From Vanilla planifolia (lineage: Eukaryota; Streptophyta; Magnoliopsida; Asparagales; Orchidaceae): a DNA stretch of 64,000 nucleotides. Location of the stretch: assembly GCA_023846275.1 (NCBI GenBank), contig CM043872.1, positions 27,704,670 through 27,768,669 of the forward strand, in the 5' to 3' direction. Numbering within the stretch: position 1 is the first letter of the stretch; every line of letters begins with the position of its first letter. The position numbers were made by a program, and so were the translations under genes. This document shows, in pieces, positions 35,551 to 50,292 of this stretch. A model generated the notes under the pieces. That model saw nothing but the letters and a program-made list of their open reading frames with translations. It had not been told where the DNA came from and did not search any database.

Positions 35551-36900
35551 AGAAGTTCAAACTATAATGCCAAACTTGTTCATTTTGGGGTAGACCAACA
35601 TGACATTGTAGGAAGAGGAAGCATTAAATCTATCATATGCATGGTAGAACAAGAATTGATCTTGAGGGAAAGAGACAATTGTACTATTGGTCTTGGTCGA
35701 CTTTTTAAAAATGTTGGTTAAATATCCAACATGGCAAAGATATGATCTCACTTGATCGCTATCTTCATCTAGAAAAGGAAAATGTGTAAAGCTACATAAA
35801 TTAGTTAGCATAAAATGGACTTTGGTATTGGCAATCAAAATAGAGATGACATTAGTTTTATTATGTGAATTGCCAATATAAGGTAGATCTTTGAGTTCAA
35901 AAATTATAAGGAAATCTATTTTCTTTATAATGACATCAACAACTAAAGCAAATCTAGGGATTTCATGGTAAACTTTTAAGAATGTGTATAAATGATGTAC
36001 GATATTAATTAATGTTTTTCCTTTATTTTGGAAGAGCCAAGGTTTGGGTGGGTGAGCTTGAGACATTGAGGTTCAAACTAGGTAAAATAGCTTCCCTTTC
36101 TTAGCATGATACTCCTAGAAATGGCCCTCCTTATGGAACTTTCAATTAAAGATTTGTAAGTTCTACACTTAAAAGGTAATTTAATAATGATCCTCATGGA
36201 ATTTATAGAACTTGGACTTTCCTCAATTGGTATTAGAGGGAGTCTTTGGAATGTATCTCTTGATAGTACTTCTTTGTCGGAATAATTAAGTGGTTTTAGG
36301 GTTGAGTACTTGGGATGACAGTTTCTTGAATTGTGATAGCCTTTATAATGTGGGAAACCTCAAAAGTACTTAGGTTCCTTCTAAATAGAAATTAGAGTTG
36401 AGGACTCTTTAGCAACTACGAAAGGAGATGATTTCTTCCTCTTGAGACTTTTGGTGCTGAAGCCCTTCTTCATTGATATATCAAAATGTTATATTAGATA
36501 TTTCCTATAGGGAGTGGGGTGGATAACAGATTAGAGACTTCTCAAATCTACTTAGTTCGAGAGACCCATCAATGGTTGCGATAAAAAGGCCGAAATATTC
36601 TTGATCAACTTCCAAAAGAGAATCTCTAAATCTTTGAACTTCTATTGGAGGTTTTGCATGAGATCAATAAGACATTTAGTGACCTTCGATTTGAAACAAC
36701 TAACAAAGGAAAAAATAATTGTCTTTCAAATTGCAAAAAAAAATGGATAAATTTAGGGAAAAGTTTCTAGAACCATTTGAAAGCAACATCTTTGAGAAAA
36801 GTGGAAAGGATTTTACATTTTATTGGACTACTTAATGGCATGAATACTCATGGTGGTCTCAATTTCCCACAGAGGAAAGCAAATGAGTCAATTTTTCCAA
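35550..36900 (-). mobile_element. Ty3/gypsy gag-protease relic
   Basis: On the minus strand from 36900 downward, a gag core (AFKWF near 36770, then QFERQL and SNRRSLNVLL) is followed by KFYKFHEDH (about 36190-36220). A 169-codon frame at 35557-36066 follows; its C-terminal FNASSSYNVMLVYPKMNKFG resembles the aspartic-protease block (D-x-GSS ... F-x-KM), with the catalytic DxG not intact. Stops interrupt gag. The lineage looks like the Tat/Athila side of Ty3/gypsy, but that is inference from motif spacing. Confidence 0.55.
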
Positions 36901-36969
36901 AATAAAAGGTGTAACTGGCAATTTGAAGTTTCAGAGGGAAGTAGAAAGAACCTTGTTGAGGAGGCAAAA

Positions 36970-39900
36970 TTTATTGAAGTGTGCTGAAATTATTCGTATG
37001 TAGAAAGAAAACAAAATTCTTTGTCCATAGGATAACTAAAATATCCTGGTGCTCATACATTAGGAGGAATGTAAAAAGGGAGTTCAGGTGGATGTGGAAC
37101 AAGGTTTGTGTGGCTCCAAGTTGTAAAGACCTCCCTGAAGACTCGGGAATGGATAGATAGAGGAAAGGGCTGTGAAGGATTGGATGCAACTTGACTAGAT
37201 TTCTGATATTTGAAAGTGATGACTGCGATAGGTTGAGAGATTCTTGCAACTGAATTATGGAAAGAAGATGGTGATAAATCAGTAATTGAAGTGGTAGGAA
37301 AGGAAATAGGTTCTAATCAATGATGCTGGCGTACAATCCATGGTTTTCAAGATGAAGAATCATGAAAACACATGTTGCTTAAAGATGCTTTACATCAGGT
37401 TGAAGGTAAAAAAGCATCTCGAGCTGTCATCCAAATGCTGCATGACATGTTCTAGCTCATCGACTGAAATAAAAGGGTAGTTTTTTTCATCTTCAAGGAG
37501 GAAGTCATGATCAATTATGTATATTGTAACATTACTTATATTCTGTAAGCCACTGACTGTATTGAAGATCTTCAACATAACACTATCATGGTTTTTTCCT
37601 ATGCTCTAGTTTTTTTCATGATAAATTTTGTGCGTCATGATATTGTGATCATTTTTCTTATTTTTTAGAATTGAAGGACAACTATAAGGTCAATTAAGTT
37701 TATTAATTTATGGTGTAGCTTAGGTTGTCATGTGCTTTGGTATGGTTTGAGTTGGTTTTTTGCCATAGGATTTATGGTGGTTCTTAACATGTTAACTGAG
37801 TTTACACCATTATTAAACACCATAAAACCTAGCTAAACACAAGCCATGAACAAAAATAAGGGCTTAATTAGCTGTGCAGTAAAAATCAGAGAAGAAGGAA
37901 GTTTCATGACATTTGCCATTTGCATCTATGCTTGCAAACACTTTGCAGTTCAAACAAGTCAAGTGACTCCAATCCTATGAAATATTAACCCAATCTAATC
38001 CCCAAAAGTAATTTTGAAGCTCTATTAAAGCATGGCACTTATAGTTTTTTTGATAGCCAACATTTTCCAACGCAAACTTAAAATAATGGAGCAAAATAGA
38101 CCAAGAGGGAAAAGAAAGATAACCTTCAATTGTGCTAACGTAAATTCTCGTTATTGAATCCTTGCTATGAATTCAAATTGCAAGCCAAGAACCCTTCTTA
38201 TGTTATCACTTACGATTCTACAAGGAGCAACTTGAAAGCAATTCCATCGACAATGTTTCTTTGTCCAAGAACTGTAACAAAGCATAAAGTAGACTTCATT
38301 TCATCAACCATCTTTGCAAGGCCAAACCTAAGCACTTTAATAAGGAAAAGAGACTTGGACATTAACCTATTTCAAAATCAATAAAATTGATAGGATTATC
38401 CTTACCAATTGGCAAGAATGTTCCATACATTCTATGTTGATCATCCAAAAAATTGTTAGGATAGTCTAGACAATCAATTGGAATGTTTAGATACCCTATA
38501 TAAATCGTTGGATACAGTCATGATTGTCACAAGGCAATTAGCAATGGTGATGGATAGTGATTATTAACAAATTGATAGATGTGTTATTGATAGTGATCTT
38601 CTAAGATGAGCCCTAAACATTTGGAGCAATCCAAAAAATGAATCATCTTAAATGACTCACTAATTCTTTGACCCATTTGGACATTTCCCAAGTGACATGA
38701 ATATATAATAAGATCATATAGTACTAAAATATCAATATGGTTGGAAGAAAACTACAATTGATTTAAGAACATAAATTTTACATAATACTAATAACTGAGA
38801 GTGATAAGTTATATCACATCAATATATCTACAAGATAATGAGATAAGATGTGTAGTTCTATCAAAATAAAAAAATAGGCATATTTTTCCCACATTTTACT
38901 CCACAAACAATAGATCCAAGGGTGGAATGTTGTGGAAAGGAAAACAAAGATAATGAGTGCACATTGATTGCATCTATCATGATATTGAATTTGGGATCAA
39001 TTTGGCATGGATCATTTCCTCACCAAGCCCATGCTCTGTCCTTGGTTGAGAAATGTTTTACTAAAGGATTTATATATGCTTGTAATGGGAAATATGTTCC
39101 CTTCGCTAGGGCTTGTGGTTCATCCATTAGAGCAATTTGTAACATTACATTATTCTAGCCTACATGATAGCATAGTTTTGCTTCCTTCTGTAAAGTTATG
39201 TATAAGAGGTTTAAAGCTTTAGCACATGTGAAATTTATTGCCTTGGTTTACTCTCTATATTATGCTTAAGGTTGAACTTGATTTAAAAAGCATGTTTGGT
39301 GGAATGCTTTAAACAAAGAGCTAAGGGAGTGGAGTAGGCTCATTTGAGAGCAATTCACTATAAACATCGGTGGGCTTCTCTGGCTTGTATTTACATCTGA
39401 AAACTATATTCTAAGCTTTAAATTCTTCTCTCGTGATGAGAATGTGCAGCATCATGTTATCACTTCCACAGAAGAGTCTTTGTTAACATTACTGTTTATG
39501 GAGCAGACATCTTGCATTTTGGTAGGAGACCACACCAACTGCTTGCAGTTGGACTAAGGTTCTGCTTGTCTATAGCTTGTTCTGTCAAGAATTTAGATAA
39601 AAAAAGGAGAAATGAAATAATAATTTATGTAAATAGAAAAGAAACTTTTGGTGATGTGCGTTTGACATGTTATTATGGTAAAAAAAAAAAAAAAGGAAAG
39701 AAAAATCAATAAAACATTTTAATTATGCTGTTAAAAATCATACTGTAAATATTATCTATCTTATAGGTGAACAATATATAAAATATGTGCACAAACGTGA
39801 TAAGAGCAATGATGAACAAAGAAGTGGATGTTATATCAATTTGGAAAGCCTGTTTCTACTGCAGTCTTACTGCTCACAACCCTAACCTGCAGATCACCTC

Positions 39901-42900
39901 TTTTTTTTTAACTTTCCAGTATAAAAGTTGCATCCACTATCCACTGGCTACAGGAAAAAGAATACCACTGTAAAGTTTGCTCCTCTTAAGCATTTTTAGT
40001 GAAAGTAAGATGAGCATGTAAAGTTTTATGGCCTTCATATATAGTTAAGTATAGGAATTAGACACAAAAACTATGGCTGTGTTTTGAAGATTGGTGTTCA
40101 CAGTAAATTTCTTATGAACTACATTTTCAAAAATCACATTTCAAATGAATTATAGAAAAATTTAGTGTTGAAGGATGGGCTATGGCCCGAAAAACAAAGC
40201 CCAGTGCACCCCTGTAAAAGTTAACCAGGAATCTATTATAGTTCTATGAAAAGGGGAAGCAATGGTGGTTTCTTAAAACACCAACAAAATGTAGAACTAA
40301 ATGCATTTGTTAGATGTGAATGGCCACCCAATTGCTGTTCTCCTTTCCAGCTACGTGTTGTGTTGGCTGCCATTCTGCTTACAGAGGCATTCATTAGCAG
40401 GATACTTAAATCTTCATTTGGGCATTTTTTTTTTTCTATTACACAATTAATTCATTACAGGATGCAGTGATGATACCCAGGAAGAAAACATGTCAAGTTT
40501 CATGAACAAGCACTCAATTCATAGCTGATGCCTTGTATGGCCTACTTCCACCATGTCTTCAATCTCCCAGTGGACAGAGGATTGAAGTGAAGAAGGCCAT
40601 TCGTCTGAAAAGCATCTTTTGCATAGCACTGCTTCCACTATCATTGCCAGGTAAAGGGAGAAAAACTAAAGAGCAAAGTGATGGCTGGAGATGGTGGGTT
40701 TCACGAAGAGTTGCTGCCTTCTAAGGTAACAGGACAAACCAAAATGTGCTGCTGATAACTTGAACCCAAGCTCGCACGAGCTCACTCGATCACGCTCACA
40801 AAAAAAAACATCATCAACCTCCAGATATTCTTCATATAATACCAGCTTTTGACTCCAACATGCAAGGGCCCTCTCCACTACAACGGCTCAGAAGAAGATG
40901 AGGCCACTCTGAAATTTCTTTTCATTAAAGTGAGTGAGAAGGAAAAGAATGTTCTTGGCATTTGAGCGACCTTAGGATTCCTCGCATGGCAGAAAGGGAT
41001 GGTGCAGCGAAACAGGTAAGCGATGCTTTTGTTTGAATCAAAAGATAAAAGAAGTTTGGAGTTTGAAACAAAGCACAAAAGAGGCTGTATTGAAAGGTTA
41101 AATCTTTTATCAGCAAATGGGGGGTGGGCTTATGTGCATGTGCTCGTGGGCAGACCATCTTCTAAGGGTTAGTGAAAGCTTCACAGAATTCCATGGCATT
41201 TAAAAGAAAAGTGGGAAAGAAAAGGCTGTGTTTACATTTTGGTGAAAGACCAATGGACTTTGCAAGCTACTGCTGTTTGGAGATGGGAAGCGATGTATAC
41301 GTCTTTCGAATTGCAAAGAGGAGCATAAGGAGTCCTCTTTAGGGCAAAGTGATTGCAGCGGCAAGCGTGGAGTTGCATGGGGTTGCTTGCATGGCCGAAA
41401 GAGGGACAAAATTGGCCCAATGCTTAAATGGGATAAGCTTAGCATTGTTTTTTGTTCTCAAAAGTGAGCTGCCTTCTTGAGTTTTTTTGTTTTTTGAAGA
41501 CTTGTATAGATATCTCTTTTGCCCTTTTTGTTATGTAACTATTATTTAAACATATATTTTCATGATTTAGTTAGTCAAGAATTCCTAAAAAAAAATTAAC
41601 TTGTTATCAATGATGAAAAAATTTATTTGGTTAATTCATGGTTTGTACTTTTGAAAGTGGAATTAAATTCATAGTTAGCTTTTTTTTCTATCTATCAAGC
41701 ATTATTGTTTTAAGAAATTTGGTTAATAAAATGATATAAAATTTGAGTGGCAAGGGATCTTGAGGCAAACATTGCAACATTACGAGAAAGAGGCAAAAGT
41801 CGTAACACTACAAGAATTGAAACCATTCATGACATCATGATTGAAAGCGATGCTTAGGGGAATTGTAGTGAAGCTTTGAGTATCTCCAAGAGTGACAAGA
41901 GAGAGTTTGATGGAATCATGGAAGTGATAGACGATAAAGCAACTCATAAAGCTCATCTAGTTGCAAGTTGGTCATAAAAGGTTATACTAATATTTTAATG
42001 GGAGAGAATTTTTAATCAATAAAGAAAAAATAGAATCAAATGTTAGACAGAACAATACTAAAGTGATCCTTTACTTAAGTCACTCACTCAAAACCCTGAA
42101 AGAATTAGTGTTACCAAAAGATAAAATTTTATGATCAATACTTGAGTCACTTGAACTCTATGAGAGCCAAGGTAATATGCTCATAGTTTTTTGCTATTAT
42201 TTGAATGGCTCAAACTTGACGACCATACCCTTTAATTGACCTTAGGACCCATACAAAAATATTTTATTAAGGGAATTCAAAGATGATTAAAGGATTGTTG
42301 AGCTACTCTTGTGAGAGCTCATGAAATAATTCTTGGCACATTTAAAATTTTCATAAGCTCCCTAAAGGGGACCCTAGTGAGGGATTTGTCTTTCAATGTC
42401 ACCAACAAAACAAACATGACAAGCTCTATGAAACATTCAAAGCTTTGTCTAACAAACAAGGTTTGTCTAAATTGTCATTTATTTAGGCTATACATTTGAT
42501 GATAAATTTTATAATTAAAAAAATGAGTACTTGAAAAGAAGTTTTAAAAAAGAGTTAAAAAGGTATGTTATGTGAGAGAAAAGATTAATTTTGAAAATTA
42601 TTTAACAAATTTTAGATATTTTTTATGTTAAAAAGGAAAAAAAAACTTAAAAAATAGTCATAAAGCAAAACTTTAATATGAACATGACTTTTTTTAAATG
42701 TAGCCATTATCAAACCCTTAACATAAAAATGACTAAAGGAAGTTTGCTACAAATCATATTCATGACTTCAATTTGGTATAGCTCTTTTCAATTTTATGAG
42801 CAATAGTTGTAAGTATGTGGTAAAAGCACCTACTTAGTTGTCTTTCTTATCTAAAAGTTAGATTACAATTATAATTTTAGTAGGTAGCTACTTAATTAAA

Positions 42901-43080
42901 TAAGATATTATAAATTTAAAAAATCTAATAATTCATTCTTGATGATACATTCATAGGAGAGAACTTGATAAGTAATTGAATTTTGTGTTAAATACATAAG
43001 AAAGAAAATGTTCGTCGAAATCTATATTAATATAAGTTTAAGATGGATCATACAATGGATGAGGATCTTATGAAGGTCCT
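36970..43080. other. Long intergenic region, no gene recognised
   Basis: Open frames are short and unsupported (36971-37249 -, 37390-37578 -, 38154-38384 +, 38922-39222 +, 40246-40470 +, 40533-40724 +, 41200-41445 -). Part of the region (about 39.2-41.4 kb) is less AT-rich and could hold a noncoding transcript or an unrecognised small gene. I found no miRNA sequence, tRNA or domain that I know. Poly(A)/(T) tracts are common. Confidence 0.4.
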
Positions 43081-44310
43081 CAATTAAGGATATATCTAAA
43101 ACTCACAAACAATGAGAGACATATGCAAGACTAGCCACTTAGTTTGTTGCTGCTTTAATCTCCCTCAAAATATGAGTGACTTTAAAATCAACAAAAACAT
43201 AAGTATTAACAATTGTGTGGAGGAGAGGAGAATCTTGGTCCTTTCCAACTAAACAAGAAGTGAATCTATTAGTTGCCTCAAAAGAGTCATTCTTAAACTA
43301 GACTTTGGGAAGCAAGTAAAAGATGTTGAGATGCCAAAGCAATTGTTGCAAATAGACCTCTCTCCTTATTAATTCATGGGGTAGTATAAACGCCGCTCTA
43401 ACCTCTAGCCAGAATGAGATCACCCTTACAATCCTTGACGATCACACCAAGTATAGCAATACCATTAGTTCCAATGACATCATAATTAACCTTTACTCAT
43501 CTTTGAGAGGGGAAGAAAGAGCCATTAGAAAGGAGGTAGAGGGTAATGGAGACTATAAAGGCCTTGGTGGTCCTAAGAGTTCAGGAGGTGTGTACAAGTT
43601 TCTTAAATAAAGATTGAATTATAACCCTAATTGGGATCGCAAGGCCTATAATCAGTGACACATAAAGCTTGCAATTATGATTCCTTCAAATTTAATAGAA
43701 AGATGTGCCAAATAGACAAAGAACTCATCTAGAGGTCACGAGACATACACCACTTCATGTGGAGTAAAAGATGATTAATTGACTAAAGATAAAAGCCAGC
43801 TACCATGCTCCAATATTAATGAGAGAATAGATCAAGCAACAAGACACTAAAGAAAAACATGGTTCGTTAACCCTCTGCTACCGCAACCCCAAGGACAATC
43901 CTACAAAGCACTAACCATGAGCATAAAACCACACCTTAGTAAGGATTTATCCCAAGTAGAAATGCCATAAAAAAGATAACATCTAAGCTCAAATCACTTG
44001 GACCCAAGCACCCTCCCTACCTCTGGAGCAAAGAAGGATTACTATAACATATAATTGTTCACTTTCTTAGACTTAGTGTTCTTCCAAATAATTAAATCAC
44101 TAAAGCCCCTATCAGGATGATGGAGGAATATACAATGAGCCAAACTCTCTCCAAAATGAAGCAAAAGAGTATCATATGCCAAACCTCAGAAGAATCCATG
44201 AACCACCATGGAGAAATATGAAGATCCACATTCATATTCACAAATGTATGCCACATATCAAGTGATTGTGGACCCACCCAATTGTTACACCAATCCAATA
44301 GCCATTTCCC
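43080..44310 (-). mobile_element. LINE ORF2 C-terminal relic (zf-RVT, RNase H)
   Basis: On the minus strand, 44298-44092 gives a frame with DMWHTFVNMNVDLHISPWWF. Near 43900 a zinc-binding relic reads CPWGCGSRGLTNHVFL. An RNase H-like segment at about 43550-43380 follows (VKVNYDVIGTNGIAILGVI, then VKDCKGDLILARG). This is the domain order of plant LINE ORF2. Stops and shifts are frequent, and the copy is much older than the one at 27.7-30.1 kb. Confidence 0.65.
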
Positions 44311-44319
44311 TCAGTCTAG

Positions 44320-45640
44320 CAAACAAATTATATAAGATCCCTTGCTAAGCAAAGAAGCTTTTAAATTGCAAAGTCTCTCATCTTGGCCAAAAATATACAA
44401 GTGTGGCCACCATATTTAGCCAATAGACTTTGGAAGCATAAGGCATCCTACCAAACCACAAAATGCCTAATGTGATAAGACCTATAAATAAAATTGTTTG
44501 TTGAAATCATGACATGAAACATACTCTAATAAATGATTAAAGATGATGTGAACATATGACTTGTATAGCTTATTGCATCATTTTGTCTTTCTTCTCTTTT
44601 ATTTTTTATTATTTTTCTCATTACTTATCCTTTAAGATCTAATACATAAGTAAATCATACAAATATAGTTTTTCTATGCTTATAAATATATAATATTAGA
44701 TCAACCATATTTCACATTTATGTCATATTATAAACACATAAGAACAGTAAATTAACAAGATAAAATATACATTTTCATACTTATAATCAACGCTTAAATT
44801 ACAATTAGTTTAGTTTTTACTTCACAAACCTGTCAAGATTACTTTATTCCATTTTTTCACTTTGATTTTTTATTGAGAATGAATCATACCTAAATCATGT
44901 TTTCCAATTGAACAAAGTTTTCTTTATTCAACAAATTCCAAGTGCCTATATATGCTATATGATAGTCCACAAAGTAATACACACTAACCCTGCATACTGT
45001 ATGCTAACTCACTTGACATACCATCTACCAAATTCATATATACTTTGCTTAGCTATGCACATTGTATGCAAAACTTCATATTATACATTATTGCTCTAGA
45101 TGTTTACCAAATAGTTGTGAAACTCTTTATTTCTTGCTCAATCCATTTTTAATATTTTACATAAAATACAAACATAATCTTACAATCATTAGCTAACAAA
45201 TAATCACTTTAATTACAAATAAAACATTATGCTTGACATAACAAAATTTTAGAAAACCCAAAATAGTGATTTTTTAAGTAGGTAACCCTATCTCAACCTT
45301 GTTGTTAAAGATTCGATCACAACTTCAAACAAAACTTAATACAAGTCACCAAGTATTGACCTTGCTTCACTTATGTTTTTCCAATAGCTCAAAATGTTTT
45401 CTTAAGCTTTCCAATAATTCTTGCTTGCTACAATACTAATCTTATTTGTTGTCCCTCCAATTCTCGTCACTACAAATGCTAAATCTTATGTATTCTTCCT
45501 TATTTCCAAGTTTCTTCCTTGTCAACTATAGTTGCTACTTCCTTCCCAAATTTTTGATTTAGTCTAACATTAATTAGCAATCCATGACACTTATAATAAT
45601 AGTAGCTCCATCATTTTCTTCCATTCTCTTTTTTCAATTG
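44320..45640. other. AT-rich spacer, no gene recognised
   Basis: Short frames only (44908-45099 +). Sequence style resembles old LTR DNA, but no terminus could be paired. Confidence 0.4.
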
Positions 45641-47799
45641 TAACATCCCAAAAGTTTTGATTCAAGGAACCCAAATTTATTCAAGTAGCATCCCAAAAAT
45701 GTGAAAAAAATATTTTAATAAATATTTGAGGATTTGAATATATTTAAATCAAAGAAAAATAATAATCTTAATGTCAGTTAATGATATTAAAGAGGGAAGC
45801 TTTGAAAATTTCCAAAAATATGAAAATAAAAATATTTCAAATTATTTAAAATTTTAGAAAATTTTTCTAATTTCTTAAGAATATTTATGTTTTGAAAAAA
45901 TAATTTTATAACACGATATGAGAAGATCATATAATAAAAATAAGTAAAAAGTAAAGAAAGATACTTAACAACTAATAACATCATATAATATGATCACAAA
46001 AATCATATAGAATGGTAGAATAATAATATAATGGATGAATAAAATAAAATAAATTATATAATATAATTAGAAATATTATATAAGTATGACACATTTAAGA
46101 GACAGAAAATAGATCATAAAGTATGAAAGGAATCATACATAACGGTGCATTGAAGTGATATCATAGAGCAAAGAAAAATATCATATATAATAGAGAAGAA
46201 TATCATACAACATGATTAGGGTTGAATTAAACATATTGTGCAACCAATATTAGGGAATCATGTAGCTTCAGCAAGTGAGAGGGTTTAATCAAGAACATCT
46301 TATAGTATGATAATGAATATTGTATAATATAATGAAATGAGAATACTTGAGTTGAGTAAGCTAAAATAAATCATATTCTACAATATAAGAAATCATATAA
46401 GTATGATCAATATGATACATTACAAGTAAAGAGAAATATCATAGATTGTATAATACAAAGTTAAGAATCATATAATATAATGACACATAAAAAATAATTT
46501 CTTAAATCATAAACATAGAAAAAAAAACTAATGTGGAGGAGAGTCCAATCAATAGTAAACTATTAGATTTAAAAAGGTAAGAAGGTGAAGAGACATCCAT
46601 ATAAAAGAACACAAAAGTTAAAAGAATGTAAGAAATTGTGAATTTGATGAGACACCAAATGAAATTAAATATTTTGGGAGTAATTGAGTGGTTTAGCTTT
46701 GGTCGAGATAATTAGAAAAAAAAGAGAAAAAAGTGATTCAAGAGTTAATAAGTGAATCCAAGGAATTTGGAAAGATTTTAGTCATGGTACTCTAGCTACA
46801 TTATAATGGTATTGTAGTGCCAAAAAAGAGGAGAAATTTGTGCAACTACAAAAGTTAATTCACAATGTGACAACTAAATACAAAAATAATTTAGGCATGC
46901 GTTGTGGCATGGTGTATGTTTTTGATGTATTATTGAAATAATATCTTATATAACTATATTATGAAAGATTGTAATATAAATTGATTTGAGTATGTTTGAT
47001 TTTACTTGCATTGATATAAAATGCTATGTTATTAAAACATATAATGTAATTGTTAATTGTTTTTATTTAAAACAAATATGAGAATATGTTTTAAGTTAAA
47101 GTATATGTGATTTAGAAGGAAAAAAGAAAATGCTTCTTAATAAATAGCTTATTAAATTGAATTGTAAAAGAAATGACAAAGTGACATAATAACATTGCGA
47201 GTTAGTAAATGTCATTAAACAAGATATTAAATCATAAACAATTATTTCAAAAAGTAAACTTGTTATCCAAAAAATATATCTTTGAAAGTAAATCAGATGT
47301 TATCTAGAACAAAATGTCTTTAGAATAAGAGCACTACTTTGAATAATAATATATCTTTTAGAGTATTTTCAAGAGATGTTGTTAGAGATATTCAGAGTAA
47401 TATGTTGCATATAAGCCCTATATAATTCAACAAATATTAAAAAGACTAGCCATAGATCCATTTTAAACAAAAAAACAAAATGAAAATTGACTTATAAAAA
47501 AAGAGTTAAATAAAATTCGTAAGATTTCTTAAAAGTAAAGCATGGGTTTTAAATGAATTCAAAAGAAAGATAACATATATTTTATTGCTTATATAATCAT
47601 TTGATATAAATCTATCATATGACATGACCCAAATATATTTATCTTACATGTATATTATATAGTTATTATCACTCAGTTAGTGAATGTTGATTTAACTTAT
47701 TTTTGATGTAATACTTTCAAGTTAAAATGAGACTCATCATGAGTCTACCAATAAACAATAATAGATAGCACAATATTTACTTGACACAAAGGATGTCTT

Positions 47800-48175
47800 A
47801 TTTTCTTATCAATTATATAGTAAATATATCAATACTTTACTATTATTAAGTAGATAAATATGTACTAGAACTCTATTTTTCTATATTGTATGAAATATGA
47901 TATTTAAAAGAGATGTGCATCTTTGTACTCTTCAAATGTTGCTTTAAAAATTTATTTATTTTATTAAGGTTTTAAATTAATTTTTGTTATGTTTAGAATA
48001 ATTTCTAACAAATTTTTTTATGGTTTTATTTATATTAAAAGAAAATAAATTTATCATAGTTTTTTTTAAAGAAAGAATAATATAAATGATTTAAAAATAA
48101 AAAAAGAAACGATAAAAGAATTAGATAATGTAAAACCAAATCTAGAAAAGGTCAAAGGGGGACACCATTGAAAAT
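47800..48175 (+). repeat. Diverged direct repeat, copy 1
   Basis: It aligns with 49935-50292 in the same orientation. Shared anchors include GTACTAGAACTCTA, ATTGTATGAAA and ATTAAAAGAAAATAAAT, with indels between them. It may be a terminal repeat of an old element or part of a larger tandem unit of about 2.1 kb. Confidence 0.6.
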
Positions 48176-49167
48176 AGATAACTTAAGATGTCAAATTAGA
48201 AAGAAAGTGACTTAAGGTGTAAATTTAGTTTGGAAAAGTATATGAAAATATTCTAAACATGTCCACAATATAAAATATGAAATTTAGAAAGAATTGGATA
48301 ACCTATATAGTGAGTACATATAGATGTTATAAAAGGAAAAACAAGATTATTTCACCTTTATTTGATATTGTTTATCATTGTTTTATATGTATTAGACATT
48401 ACAAGAAAACTAGATTTAATATAAAAGATTGCAAAAAAATACTTGATTTAATTGTACAATATGATATGCATAAAAGAAGAGATTTTGAACACGATTAAAG
48501 AACATTGTGAAGTATTATGATAAGGATCATTTCATACAATATGCATAAGAATGACACTTTGAACAAAAACAAAGACCATCTCACAATGCAATAACAAAAA
48601 ACATATAATACAATATCCTTAGGAAAGGTGAAATTTAAGTAGAATAGAGAATATCATTTCATGTGATAGCAAACTATCATATAATATGATTTGGTGAGTA
48701 GGAATAAAAATTATGCTAACTGAGAACATCATAACCTATGATAGAAAATCATCATACAATATGATATAAAGAGAGAAAATAAAAAAGCTAACTAAAAACA
48801 TATACTTTAAGATAAGAGACCATTGTATAATACAATTTAATGAGTAGAAAGGTATATAATTTAACCTAGAATATTGTATTGTATGATAATAAACCTGCAT
48901 ATAGTATAGTATGGTGAGAAGGAATGTAAAATTAACTACCTAAAATATCATATAATATGATAATAAACATCTTATAATAGAAGGATGAGATTACCAAAAG
49001 GATCATATAGTACAAAAAATTATAGAGTTGTTAAACTGGATAAAGGATCGTATAATTTAATATCATGTATCATATAGTACGATAAAAAAAGAAAAGAAGA
49101 AAGAGAATAATGTGGATCGTATAATATGAAGAAAATGATTGCATAAGGCAATTACTTTTAAAAAGGA

Positions 49168-49186
49168 AAGAGAGAGAGAGAGAGAG
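49168..49186. repeat. (GA)n microsatellite
   Basis: An uninterrupted AG dinucleotide run of about 9 units lies within the AT-rich repeat field. Confidence 0.9.
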
Positions 49187-49934
49187 GGATTGAATGTTCT
49201 TTCATATAGGGTGTAACCATAGATAGATCATACAATACGAATATTAGGACCATACAAGTCTAATTACTATAATAAAGAAGAGAGAAGGGAGAAGAAAAGA
49301 GAAGTAATACATATTTAAGAAAGACACTAGAGAATTATTCATAAAATAAGCAATAGGAGTTTAATATTTTATAGAGATTTAAGTTGACTAAGATACTTGA
49401 TATTTCTATAACAAAATATTCAATACAAAAAGAAAGTAAGATGAAGTACAAAGAAAAGAAATTATAGAAATGCTTGTAAAAGAATAATTCATAAAACTTA
49501 TGAAGATGCATATGATAATGAAATGGTTTGACTATTTTAAATGATGTAAGTTATATAATTTTGAATACTAAAATATGGAATACATGATAATGTGTAGGAT
49601 GGTATTGAAAAATCAAAACATGTATAAGAAAGAAGTGATTAGCTCAAATAATAAAGGAGCTATATCTTCTTAATGAAAAAGATACCAAATTTAAGAATGG
49701 ATATAATCTTAGGAATAGACAAATTAAGAATTTATCAAGTACTAATAATTGTTGGGAGAAAAAAAAGACAACCATTAGACTAATATATGGATCAAAAGTA
49801 AATTATTCAAAAGAGAATATTGAAAGAAAATTATAAAGGTATACATGTAAGAGAAATTGCTAAATTTGATGAAAAAATTTGAAGTATATAGTCAAAGAAA
49901 TAAGAAAATGATTAAAAAAAGTAGATAAAGGATT

Positions 49935-50292
49935 TCTTTTCTTATTAGTTGTGCAGTTGTTGTGTTAATACTTTTACTTGATAGATGGACACGTACTAGA
50001 ACTCTAATTTCCTACATTGTATGAAACTTGGCATTTGAAATGAATGTGCATTTTTGTCGTTTTTAAATGTTATTTTAAAAATTAATTTTTATTAAAAATT
50101 TAAATTTCTTATATTATATTTAAAATGACTTCAAACAAAGTTTGTCATAGTATGATTTTTATTAAAAGAAAATAAATTTTTCATCACTTTTGTTAAAGAA
50201 ATTAATCATGGTTTTAAAAAATAAAAAAAAGATTAAAAAATGAGACGATGTGGCATTGAATCTGAGAAAGACTAAGCAGAGGCACCATAACA
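49935..50292 (+). repeat. Diverged direct repeat, copy 2
   Basis: This is the partner of 47800-48175, about 2.1 kb away. Both copies are followed by short purine-rich segments that differ, which sets the right border near 50290. Confidence 0.6.

Noticed and set aside
35557..36066. 169-codon minus-strand ORF as a host gene
   Set aside because: It follows gag and zinc-knuckle relics on the same strand, and its C-terminal end resembles a retroelement protease block, so it is counted with the gypsy relic.
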